A stretch of 64,000 nt of DNA from Lentinula raphanica (taxonomy: Eukaryota; Basidiomycota; Agaricomycetes; Agaricales; Omphalotaceae): NCBI GenBank assembly GCA_027919835.1, contig JANVFP010000034.1:525227-589226 (forward strand), read 5' to 3'. Within the stretch, counting starts at the first letter, position 1. Each line of letters opens with the position of its first letter. The notes under the pieces are model-generated. The model was not told the origin of the DNA. It was given only the letters and a program-made list of their open reading frames with translations, and searched no databases. The position numbers were made by a program, and so were the translations under genes. This document shows, in pieces, positions 46,988 through 57,520 of the stretch.

Positions 46988-48265
46988 ATAACCTCTGGGA
47001 TCTGAGTAGCGACCAGGGAGAGGTAGAAATCGCTCTTAGTGGGTACTGGGATGCTCAAGCGGAGGAAGTGGTTATCGAGTCGAATCAGGTGAAACGAGGT
47101 ACCTTCTCAGATGAAGAATTAGCGGACGTGTATGTACAGTGCTGTCTGCCAACGATCGAGAAGTCGCACCCCGGAATTGCCGAAACCATATCACTATACC
47201 TGAACAAAGGTGTAGATCATCAACAAAATCGTGTGATCAACCCATGGAAGGAAGGATTTAGAGCTGATCCGACCGTTGAGGACCTGAAGGAGACCTTTTA
47301 CCAGTCCATGACAAAGGACGTTAGGTGGAAAGACTTACACGGGTTAACTCGTCCATATGATAACACGGAAGATCTACCTGATCAAGTAGATCAAACAAAA
47401 GATGCGGAATTGTCTTCAATGACCCAAGATTTGGAGGCTGCGATGCATCGTGTTAAGCTCTGGGAACTCAAGAACGAGACGATTGACCAGCATATATGCG
47501 CATATAATGATGTGTTTTTGCCAGATCAGCCAGTTTCGGTCTTCGGTTCTCGAAAATATAAGCCTGTAGCGGTGAAAGTTCGCCCTGTCAAGGCTGATTT
47601 ACCGGAAGAATTCCGTGTGCGGAGACACATTTATGGGGATCCTTTGGCTGATCTACCAGATGTACCAACTCATCCTCCGGAATTCACGCCGGGTATTTGG
47701 TATACGCAAGAACGGAAAGAGATCATCGAGAAAAACCATGCGGAAGGTTTCCTTACGGACGAGGAAATGAAGCTAGTTCATCATTTGATGAAGCTGCAGG
47801 AAATGGGTTTTGCTTGGGAAGCTTCCGAGGGCGGAACATTCAGAGAGGACTTCTTTCCCCCCGTGAAAATTCCGGTCATACCTCATGAGCCCTGGGTCGA
47901 ACGAAATATTCCAATTCCTCCCGGAATCTTCGAAAAGGTTTGTAAGATCATCAAGGATAAGATTGATGCTGGAGTTTATGAACCGTCTTGCTCGAGTTAT
48001 CGTTCAAAATGGTTTTGTGTGGTCAAGAAGGATGGAACGAGTCTTCGTTTAGTACATAGTTTGGAACCCTTGAACAAGGTGACCATTCAACACTCCGGGA
48101 TTCCTCCTGCTACAGCGGATATTGCTCGTCATTTTGCGGGTCGTGCCTGTGGTGGTTTGTTGGATATCTATGTGGGTTATGATGAACGACCACTCGATGT
48201 TAGTTCGCGAGATCTGACGACATTCCAAACTCCGTATGGACCACACCGTCTCGTAAAGTTGCCTA
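46984..48265 (+). pseudogene. Gypsy element 1 reverse transcriptase, N-terminal part
   Basis: A long open frame (from an in-frame stop near 46987) carries the pol linker and the RT fingers/palm start. Landmarks are NIPIPPGIFEKVCKIIKDKI, AGVYEPSCSSYRSKWFCVVK, LRLVHSLEPLNKVTI and GGLLDIYVGYDERPLD (the first catalytic Asp region), ending FQTPYGPHRLVKLP. The frame is cut at 48266 by the hAT insertion; without insert and duplication it would continue directly into MGWTNSVPIFH at 50329. Confidence 0.9.
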
Positions 48266-50320
48266 TAGTGTTTGGCGCGGGTCCGCCGGGTTGGGCCGGT
48301 TGCTGGGTCGGGTGATGCTGTCGGGTCAGGTCGGCTCAGGCTCTCAGCACCCGCCACCCGTTCGGCAGACCCGGCCACTCCGGCATATAGCTCACCCCTC
48401 ACAGCCAATTACGTACCATACAGTGTATTGTAACAATATATTTGATTTTAATATTTTACAAATTCAACAAAGCATACTATGAGCAAACGTAGTGCAACAT
48501 CAAAAGGTAACGGCACAGCGAGAAAGCGACAAAAGAAGAGCGCGCAAGCTCAACCGCCATCGAGTAGTGATGAAGAGTCAACCCCAAAAACTGCAGCACA
48601 GAGAAATGAAGGCGACGAAGGCGAAGACGACGAGGAAGATGAAGATCAGGACGGCGAGGATATACAAGACACCACCGAAGGGATTAAAGCTAAAAAGGAG
48701 GCAATCACAATGCAGATTAGTGAGGACACGCACTATAAAAACAAAGAATGGGACTTACCTTTACATTCAGAAAAGGAGCTGGCGAAACGTAAATCGACCG
48801 TATACGCGTTTTTCGAGGCGCAACCGGAAATCCAATTTGCAAGAGACCACTCGGCTGAGTACCTCCTGTACCGCTGCTCCAAGTGTAGTGAGACCATCCG
48901 GCAGGGACTGAAAACAGGAGACCGAGGTTCCACAGGTGAGTGAAGAGGTTAGGATTTATAGCCAAGGACTCACCAAAGACCATTGACAGGGAATTTGAGG
49001 GAACACGTTAAGAAATGCTGGGGGGAAGAAGCGCTTACTGCAGTGAAAGACTCGACACTAGAAAAGGCACAGGCGGCGGTTAGAGACTTTAAAAAAACGA
49101 AGCAAACGACACTCACACTTGTCGTCAACTCCGTCACCTCCTGGTTCAAATTGTTCTCAACGAGGCCACCTGAAAAAGAAAAGATACGGTATGTCGCCTT
49201 CCCCACCCATCGTAACTGCTGTTGACCCAAAGACCTCTCGTAGTGTGGTGACCGCTCGCTGGGTGGCAGAATCTGGACGTTCGTTTCTTGTTGTACGCGA
49301 CCGTGGGTTTCGTTGGCTTCAAAAAGAGGGTCGGCCGAATCATTACGTGCCAAGTAATGAGACCGTTGCCCGAGACGTGAAGAAGTTGTACAACGGCTGC
49401 AAAACCCAGCTGGCAAAGGTTCTTGAGGATTACGAGTATCTTGTCCCAATCGAGCTCGACTGCTGGACGTCGCCTAATCATCACGCCTTCATGAGTATCA
49501 TGGGAAGGATAATTCGAAATGGAACTAACACACGCAGGTGGCCCCGGTGTCTAACGACGCTGATGAACTCGAACGCTTCCTGGCGGAAGGTGTCATTCCT
49601 CCAACCGACCCGCTGCAGTGGTGGTTGATGAACCGCAGACTCTATCCAAGCCTTGCCAAGCTCGCAATATCAGTCCATTCAATCCCAGGTATGTCATCCT
49701 CACCTTTATGTTTACAGCCCTCTGATTGTCCCGTTCTTCAGCATCGTCTGTCGGCGTTGAACGTTCATTCTCTCGCGGACGCATACTTGTATCTCACCTC
49801 CGAAACCGACTTCGCGCTTCGACCATCCGCGCACTCATGTGCTTCGGCGATTGGTCTCGGGAGGACCTGTTTTCAAATGAAGACCTTGTGAAGTTTCTTG
49901 TGGCCGCTTCGGATGACAACGACGACGCCGTTGTTTTTGTTGATGACGAGGCCTCCTTGTAACGCAGCGTTTGTGCCTTTGACAATACTTTATTCACCTG
50001 TGTACATACAACAAATTACTGTGACCTGTCTAGTATCTACAGCTAGTCTCTGCTCAATGTATATTCTTGTCACCTTCCTGAGTCCTCTGAAGCCTCACAA
50101 AGGCAACAGATGCCCAGCCCCTCCATAGGCAAGGCTCTGTTGCCTTTTGCAAAGCTCATCTACTGCCAAACCGCCTGCCACCCGGCGACGACCCGTAGAT
50201 AGAAAACCCGTAACCCGGAGCCGTTGGGTACCCGACACCCGACATTGCGGGTACGGGTTTGGCCGGGTCACGGGTCGGGATGGCTTCGCAGCCACCCGAC
50301 CCGACCCGCGCCGAACACTA
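48266..50320 (+). mobile_element. hAT transposon, internally deleted, inserted in the Gypsy RT
   Basis: A 2055-bp element is flanked by the perfect 8-bp duplication GTTGCCTA (48258-48265 and 50321-50328). The ends are inverted 18-mers, TAGTGTTTGGCGCGGGTC and GACCCGCGCCGAACACTA, with one mismatch. CGGGT/ACCCG runs fill the subterminal regions. The reading frame of the host RT is restored exactly when the insert and one duplication are taken out. Confidence 0.95.
48479..49961 (+). pseudogene. hAT transposase with missing central catalytic region
   Basis: The N-terminus (ATG 48479) is basic and acidic-rich (nuclear-signal-like ARKRQKK, then EDDEEDEDQDGED). A BED-type zinc finger follows (YRCSKCSETIRQG..STG|NLREHVKKC) joined over an intron with GTGAGT near 48936. 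Next come TARWVAESGRSFLVVRDRGFRW and ELDCWTSPNHHAF, the first catalytic Asp region. After MSIMGRI (about 49510) the text jumps to the C-terminal dimerisation domain: DPLQWWLMNRRLYPSLAKLA, ASSVGVERSFSRGR and ALMCFGDWSREDL, with stop at about 49961. Several hundred residues of the RNase-H-like core, with the remaining catalytic residues, are absent, so the protein is inactive as a transposase. Confidence 0.88.
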
Positions 50321-50328
50321 GTTGCCTA

Positions 50329-51161
50329 TGGGTTGGACGAACTCTGTTCCGATATTCCATGACGATGTAACTTACATGATGCGAGATGAAATTCCGGAAT
50401 ATACTATTCCTTACGTCGATGATGTTCCTATCAGAGGCCCCGGGACTCGTTATGAATTACCGGGCGGCGGATACGAAACTATCCCTGAAAATCCTTTGAT
50501 CAGACGATTTGTCTGGGAGCATCTCCAAAATGTGAACCGAATCATTCAGCGGATGCGGTATTGCGGCGGAACCTTCTCGGGACCTAAAGCATTCCTGTGT
50601 TGCGCTGAAACTGTAGTGGTTGGACACCGTTGCACGTACGAAGGACAGAAACCGGAAGATAGAATCGCAACTACGGTTCTAACTTGGCCTCCGTGCTCTT
50701 CTAAGACACAGGTCCGAGCCTTTCTGGGAACTGTTGGTCAGCTCCGGATGTTCATTCACAATTACGCTAAGAAAGCCTCACCTTTGACCAAATTAACGGC
50801 AAATATTCCGTTTGAGTGGAAGGATGAGCATGTCATAGCCATGGACCTGTTGAAAGACGGAGTCCGTAATGCACCAGCCTTAAGAGTCATAGTATATGAC
50901 TGGGAAACACACTTAGCAGTGGATAGTTCTTACATGGGTACGGGATTTTACATCTATCAGATTGATCCTGTAGATCAGACGAAGATTTACTATAATTACT
51001 TCGGATCCATCCCGTATAATGAATGTGAAGCTCGGTTTTCTCAATCTAAGCGTGAACTCTATGGTTTGAAGGTTGCTCTCCGAGCAACACACTATCTTCT
51101 TTATGGATGTCGGAAACTCACGGTGGAAACGGATGCTAGCTATATTCAAGGAATGCTTCAT
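50329..51161 (+). pseudogene. Gypsy element 1 reverse transcriptase C-terminal part and RNase H
   Basis: Continues the RT after the hAT insert. The catalytic YVDD motif is in TIPYVDDVPIRGPG, then HLQNVNRIIQRMRYCGGTFS, the thumb/connection VRAFLGTVGQLRMFI and KASPLTKL. The RNase-H domain follows (HLAVDSSYMGTGFYIYQID, SQSKRELYGLKVALRATHYL, LTVETDASYIQGML). All key acidic residues I can check are present. The frame is broken at 51162 by a second insert and ends prematurely at 51185. Confidence 0.9.
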
Positions 51162-51408
51162 CAGGAAAAAGTATCTTATCCCTAGAGCATTTAAAGATAC
51201 CCTCCAAATTTTAGGAACTTTAAAAGTAATCTATGGAGGCTTAGGTTTTTGAGGTTCTTTGAGGTTGCCTAGGTGTCTTTGGGGATCTTTCAGGATCTTT
51301 CAGGATCTTTCAGAATCTTTCAGGAGCTTTAGGCACTTTGAGGCTGTTCAAAGGGCCTAAGAAATAGGGGGTATCTTTGAATGCCCTAAGCCTAAAACAT
51401 TTTTCCTG
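51162..51408. mobile_element. 247-bp MITE-like insert between RNase H and integrase
   Basis: Ends are long imperfect inverted repeats of about 50 bases: CAGGAAAAA..AAAGATACCC on the left, GGGTATCTTT..TTTTTCCTG on the right. The middle has a short tandem array GGATCTTTCA repeated about four to five times (51284-51330). No ORF. A clear 8-bp target duplication is not seen (ATG is the only short match). The pol frame continues after it (DVENPSSGPNATINRW). Confidence 0.75.
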
Positions 51409-53477
51409 ATGTTGAAAATCCGAGTAGTGGTCCAAACGCTACGATCAACCGTTGGATTGAAGATATCCGTAAATTCCATTTCGATTTGATCCATGTCAAA
51501 GGAGCAACCTTTGGACCTGATGGTTTGTCTCGAAGACCTCCGGGAGGTTGGACTACCCCTCGTCGGGAAACCGAAGAGGATCTAGCAGAAGATGCAGATG
51601 ACTCCAACAACGTTAGGTTCTTCAAAGCGGACGAAGCGGATGATCCATTGCCCTTTGAATCATTCAAAGATCATATAGATCCCCGGACAAGATACTTTTG
51701 CGAGACCATTGAAGATGAGTTTGCGGAAGATCTTCAAGTTGCCCGGGAGGAAGAGATCCAGCATGCATTCCTCAAAGAACGTTTAGAGGCCTCGGGAATG
51801 CCTTTGACCTCTCAATTTCTGCAATATACTGCGATCCCCGACAATGCTACGTGGGGACCAGATCACAAATATCCGATATCTCATAGATCGGATGGCGGAA
51901 ACCGTCTAGATCAGCAGTTACCGGAAATTCGAGCGTGGCTTAAGGACCCGAATGCTGAGCAATTCGCGAAGTTGGACAAAAGACAACGAGCGGAAATGGA
52001 CCAGAAAACACTGTCCTTTTCAATAGACTCGGAAGGTCGACTGTTCCATCGGAAACCATCCACAGATCAACTGCGTTTAGTGGTTGAACCGGAAAAACGA
52101 ATGTATCTATTGCACAGTGCTCATGATGCTTTAGGACACAAGGGTACATATGCTACGAAAGACTTCTTAGAAAAGAGGTTTTGGTGGCCTGATCTGGAGA
52201 AAGACGTGGAGTGGTATGTGAAAACATGTCAAGCCTGCCAAGATCGACTTAGGTCTTTGGTACGGATCCCTCCAACGGTGACCTTCACGCCATCCTTGTT
52301 CCAAAAGATACATATCGATACTATGGTTATGTCTCCGGCCAGTAATGGTTGTAGATATATCGTTCACGGAAGGGATTCCTTATCGAGTTGGTCGGAAGCT
52401 AGGGCACTGAGAGTTGAAAACGCGAGATCACTCGCGGAATGGTTCTTTGAAGACATCATATGTAGATGGGGATGTCCGGAAATCGTGGTCTCGGACAATG
52501 CACCACAGATGAAGCTTATGTTGCGATGGCTCGAACAGAAATACGGGATCCGTGGAATACAGATATCGCCTTACAATTCACAAGCTAACGGAAAGATTGA
52601 GCGGGCTCATTTTGATCTGAGACAAGCACTTGCGAAAGCGTGTGCGGGAGATCTGTCAAAATGGTACTACTTCTTGAAACCGATACTTTGGGCTGATCGT
52701 ATTACTGCACGGAGAGGTTTAGGCTGTTCCCCATACTTCGTAGCTACCGGTACGGAACCTCTGCTACCTTTCGATATTGTTGAATCTACATATTTGGTCA
52801 ATCCACCAAATCGAATACTATCACGGGAAGAGTTACTGGGCTTCCGGGCTCAGGCTCTTTCCAAACATCGTTCCTTCGTCGAGAACATGAAATCACGGAT
52901 CGACGAGAACAAACGTCGAGAAGCAAGAGTTTTCGAGGAAAAGTACAAGTACACCATTAAGGACTGGGATTTCAAACCAGGTACCTTAGTACAAGTACGG
53001 AACACCGCCATCGAGAAGAATTTGGATCGGAAAATGTACCTTCGATATCGTGGACCTATGGTTGTTATCCGGAGGACCCGAGGAGGCGCATATATCATAG
53101 CGGAAATGGATGGCACTGTGCTTAAAGACAAAGTAGGTGCTTTCCATGTGATCCCGCATCATGCTCGTTACGAACCGATTGAACTGCCGGAAAATATACA
53201 TGATCTGATAGATCTGTCGCCCGAGCAGTTAGAATCCATGGTACAGGATGAGGAAGACGAACCTGAGGAAGTGGAGGACTTTATTTTCAGTACTGTCCCT
53301 CGAATAAACATTTCCGGTGATGATCAGTCGAATTCCGTTGAACCACCACTGGTTCCGCCTGTTGAACAGCTTGATCCGGAGGATCTGAAGGCTGCTGAGT
53401 CCGAAGATCAAGAGGAAGAGTCAAAACCGTCTCCGCCGAATGGTCCACGACGAAGTGGTCATCGGAAATCTTTCTAA
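51409..53477 (+). pseudogene. Gypsy element 1 integrase and C-terminal part of pol
   Basis: Open frame of about 680 codons from the RNase H end (NPSSGPNATINRWIED..FDLIHVKG) through the integrase to the stop at 53475-53477. The zinc-binding H-H-C-C is in HDALGHKGTYATKDF and YVKTCQACQ. The DDE triad is in HIDTMVM, VVSDNAPQM and NGKIERAHF. A GPxxVxxR-like C-terminal module lies in YLRYRGPMVVIRRTRGGAYI, followed by an acidic tail and a basic end (RRSGHRKSF). No frame break in this part, unlike gag and protease. Confidence 0.9.
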
Positions 53478-53500
53478 ACATGCCTGATCCAACAGATCAG

Positions 53501-53514
53501 TTAGTTTGGGGGAG
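53501..53514 (+). other. Polypurine-tract-like sequence, copy 1
   Basis: TTAGTTTGGGGGAG, about 25 bases after the pol stop. This is where a Gypsy element normally has its plus-strand primer and 3' LTR. A second copy lies at 55795-55808. Confidence 0.5.
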
Positions 53515-53688
53515 TTCCCGCGATGTTTCAACTTATTCTATCTCAATATTCACTCGAGGAATTTAGTTGCCACTGGATTACCTCAAAAACTACCAATGAT
53601 ACTTGACTTGACAAAAGTACAGGTATAAAAATAGGCAACAGGGCAGAATGAACGATGATCTAGATGGTCAGCCTCGATAGGCACTTGC

Positions 53689-55704
53689 TTAAGGTGCGGA
53701 GCGTGGCCCTTGCATTGCGGGATCCTCTAAGTCTGTCTGCGCAATTTTAATTACGGGTGGCAGCGACGGTGGTGCGGAAAACACGTACACCTCTTCAACG
53801 TCGGCAGGAGTCATGGTGGTGTCCTCGTCTTTGGGCAGAGGTTCACCAGCCTTCCGAGCAGCCCTGGCGTTGTCGATGATCCGTTGACTAGCCTCCCCAC
53901 GGTGTGCATAGAAACGAGCTTTCATAACACAGTCGAAGAGTTGGGTCGTATGGAAGTTGATGAAGGCATTGTACTGCTCTTCGGTGTACGATTCAACCTC
54001 CGGGTTGTGGGCGAGTCCGATGTTGTGAAGAAGTTGCACGAGATCTCGATGATCTGTATCGTCGGGGGTACCTGTAACGATAATCAGTAACACGAAGCTT
54101 GCGGAAGGTCTCCGGACTATGCAAAACGAAATTATCTAACGGAAAATGCGTGATCTGGCAGATCAACGAGTTTCCGTAGAAGTCTGTACGAAAAAGTGGA
54201 AAGTGAAAGTGCTACTCACTAGTATCCGCGAGTTCCAACGAATACTTCACCCTCTTAATCAGATCTTCACCAACAGCACGAGGCTGGGAGATCGCGGTTA
54301 CAGCATGCACAGTACTATGTGCTTGAGGAGACAGAGCCCGCTCAGTCTCATTACCGTCCGCGGGACCAACATCGCGTTCGGAACGTTTGCGCTTGCTCTT
54401 GGTCTTGGAAGACTTCGGAGTGTCATCGTCGTCGACGGTGTCGCGCTTTTTGGTTTTGGTCTTAGCCTTCGCAGGAGTAGAATCCTCGACTTCGTCAGCC
54501 ATCTATGGCACGGGTTAGTCATAAACTTGTCTGATCTACAAGACCAGCCACGTACAGAGACATCCTGATCTGCCAGAGCAGCCGGTTCGTCGTCAGGGGA
54601 TTTCTTCTTGCTTTTGGAACGAGTAGAGGGCCTGGTAGGAGGAGGAGGAGTCGCTTCCGCGGTCTTCTTCCCCTTCTCGCCTTTTTCACGTTCTTCCTTG
54701 GCGTGCTTGATCCTTTCGTCCATACCAATGATATGATCGATGACGAGTTCAGCACGACGAGGCTGGATAAACAGTTAGCAGCTGATCTAACAGATCAAGG
54801 TCCAATACTTACCGGAGGGTCATACCGCGGAACAGGCACACCCATACGCAGTGATTCTTGCATTTCAAAGCGTTGCTCGCGTGGACTACGGAAGTGGCCT
54901 CGCATGGGAAGTTCGCGGCCTCGTAAATGGTTAGCAAGTGCGCCTCGAGGACCTTTTGGAGGAGAAGGTCCATGTTCTGCAAGATCAGCGTCCTGGAACC
55001 TTTAGTCAATAAACGAATCTTCGAAAATAGTAGCGGAAACGCACCACCTCTGCCATGAACTTGGCATCAGCATCAGAAACTGCTGGATCTGCTGGATCAG
55101 TCGCAACTTCCTTGCCTTTCGACTTGGATTTCGACGGTCCTTCAGGATCAGCAGGTGGAACACTAGGTCCGCGAGTACTGACAGCAGGAGAACCCTGTCT
55201 GCCTTGGTCCTCACGGAGCTTTTTGCGACGAAGGTCGTTCAGCTGAATGTAGAAACTGACGATCTCGGCATTCTTCCCTCCCTCTTCAGAGAGTTTGGAA
55301 AACTGCTTAGGGATCTCGTCACGAATAGTGCGGTACGCATTCACGGCGGAAAGTAATTCCTCCGCGAGATTGTCGTACGCCCGCAGATATTCCTTGTTCA
55401 TGCACGCAGCGTCGCGGGACACTCGAATGAGCTAGCGGAAATTGGTTAGTTTTGCTGGATCTAGCAGATCAAACGATTTCCGTACCAGATGAGTGTACGC
55501 GCAACGGACATCGTTCAAAAAGATCGTTTTGTTGGACGTGGTGAACTCGACCTTGTCCTTGCTAGAACTATACTTGGCACCTTGCCAGGCCAGGCTTTTG
55601 TCATCGCTGACACGAGCAGCCCAGTACTCCGCGTCGACACACCAGTTGGCAAAGTCAGCTTCAAGCGAGATAGGGAGATTGTGGTACTCGAAGTTGGGAG
55701 CCAT
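53689..55704 (-). CDS. Intact spliced gene on the antisense strand of Gypsy element 1, unknown function
   Basis: Six exons: 55704-55486, 55431-55045, 54992-54813, 54762-54556, 54502-54220 and 54071-53689. All junctions are GT..AG and the sum is 553 codons (552 aa). The N-terminus (MAPNFEYHNLPISLEADFANW..) is a soluble, mixed alpha/beta-looking domain. A helical part follows (LIRVSRDAACMNKEYLRAYD, IPKQFSKLSEEGGKNAEIV). The middle is low-complexity, rich in Pro, Ser, Lys and acidic residues with nuclear-signal-like KTKTKKRD and KTKSKRKRSER. The C-terminal part is helical (LVQLLHNIGLAHNPEVE, YNAFINFHTTQLFDCVMKARFY) and ends in a Pro-rich tail. I recognise no domain; it is neither a transposase nor an envelope with membrane spans. 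It lies between two polypurine-like tracts downstream of integrase. Unlike gag and protease it shows no break. Confidence 0.7.
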
Positions 55705-56247
55705 TTTTTTTCGTTGAGTTGGGAGTCGGATCTCTTAGATCAAGGGCTTTTATACCTTTTCCGAAGCTTCGGGTCAGCAGGGGACTGCTGAGCTTTAGTT
55801 TGGGGGAGGGGACACACGGTGTTTCAAGAATTTTCGAAAATTTCGGAAAATTTCATGAAAATTTTACGAGATCTGAAAGACCTGTGTTCATTGACAGCTC
55901 AAGCATGTGTACAATGCAAAGACTTAGATCTAAAACCAACGCAGTTTGCAATTTGTAAAGCCCAATGGATTTAACATGCCATATGAGGCTGCAACCACCA
56001 ACTTGATAACCGAAGAATGAACATTGATGGGTTGATCTAGCAGATCAAAAGGATCTAGCTGATCAGACCAAAATCAGTGCTGCGTGAATCATAAAAGTAA
56101 CGCAAAAGCTCTAGAGATGTCAAAAGACGAACACTTAGAAGAAAACATGGTATCAATAAAGTTACTTATAGTGTTCTATCAGGTGTTGGTTAAGGGCAAG
56201 AGACCTAACAACTTAAAGTCAACTTAGAGGAGACTCAGGAGCTTTAA
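55705..56247. other. 3' untranslated part of Gypsy element 1 / promoter side of the antisense gene
   Basis: Contains TATA-like TTTTATACC near 55749 (minus strand GGTATAAAAG, about 50 bases upstream of the antisense ATG), the second polypurine-like tract, an AT-rich AATTTTC/GAAAATT stretch (55830-55870), and three GATCY-NNN-RGATC-type palindromes (55729, 56034, 56052). No gene on the plus strand. No copy of the element 1 LTR is found here. Confidence 0.5.
55795..55808 (+). other. Polypurine-tract-like sequence, copy 2
   Basis: TTAGTTTGGGGGAG, identical to 53501-53514. In both copies a C(G/A)CG-GTGTTTCAA-like sequence follows within 20 bases. Confidence 0.5.
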
Positions 56248-56967
56248 AGTTAACCACCCGTAGCTGTAGAAACTTTGCGAAGTAATCCGATAAGTTCCCA
56301 CCACAGCTTTGCGAAGTAACAGGACTCGCTCTTGAAGCTTAAAAAACCCTTCCGGGTAGGCCAGTAGGGCTCCGGAGGGTGCTCGGCTATTTAGTATATT
56401 TAATAATATTTAATAATTCTTTTATTATTTAATAGGTATATTATAATAAATCTACTTTGCAAAGCTATACTGCACTTCGCGAAGTGACTATGTTTACGGC
56501 AATCATGAAATCAGGTAAATTAGGGTTAGATCATTACGTCATTGATTTCCTTTTTGGGTTATGATATTTTTGAATAGAAAAAAGCATAGAATGATATTAT
56601 TGACCTTGAGGTGCTAAAACATGACAGAGGAAACCAAAAATAGCTACAATGAGGTATTGGCTACCTCAGGCAAAAAAAAAAGGAAATTGGTCCAAAAATA
56701 GAACTTGATCTCATCAGATAGCAAAAAATCTGAAAAAATCATAAAAAATACTCAAAAAATTCAGGGTTGCCTCATTGGCCCTGAAAATGCAAAATAAAAA
56801 AAATACGCGACAAGTGTAAAAGTGTTATCACTTCAAATCATACTAAATCTAGGTATATATAATGTACATGCTATTTTTAGCACACCTAGTACCCTCAGAC
56901 ACTTAGAATGACTTATATCATTCAATATATTCAGCACACTCAATGCTTGTTAAACTTAACACACTTG

Positions 56968-57520
56968 TTAATGAAAAAACTCAGAACAGTAGTAATGTAT
57001 ATTATACTCAATACACTTAACACACTCAACAATGAAAAACCTCAAAACAGTGTCCATATGTGTTATACTTAAAACACATAATACACTTAACAATGAAAAG
57101 TCTCGGAACAATACTAATGTATATCATACTCAACATATTTAACACACTCAACAATGAAAACCCTCGAAACAGTGTTCATGTGTGTTATACTTAAAACTCA
57201 TTATACACTTAACAATGAAAAGTCTCAGAACAATACTAATGTATATCATGCTCAACACACTTAACACACTCAACAATGAAAACCCTCAAAAAAGTGTTCA
57301 TGTGTGTTATACTTAAAATACATAATACACTTAACAATGAAAAGTCTCAGAGCAATATTAATGTATATCATGCTCAACACACTTTACAATGAAAAAAGTC
57401 GGAACAGTGCTCATGTGTATTATACTTGATACACTTCATCAATCAATATAACACACTTAACAATAAAAAATCAGAGTAGTGTAATCACTCATAACACATA
57501 TCACACTGAACACACTTCAT
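56968..57520. repeat. 61-bp tandem repeat array in the left fold-back arm
   Basis: AACAATGAAAA starts at 57028, 57089, 57150, 57211, 57272 and 57333, exactly 61 bases apart, with diverged units before (56968) and after (57385, 57459). Alternate units are more alike (..CCTC.AAACAGTG.. versus ..GTCTC.GAACAATACTAATG..), so the array is built of 122-bp dimers. Confidence 0.85.

Noticed and set aside
53689..55704. Envelope-like gene of the Gypsy element
   Set aside because: It lies on the opposite strand, has five introns, no signal peptide and no membrane span.
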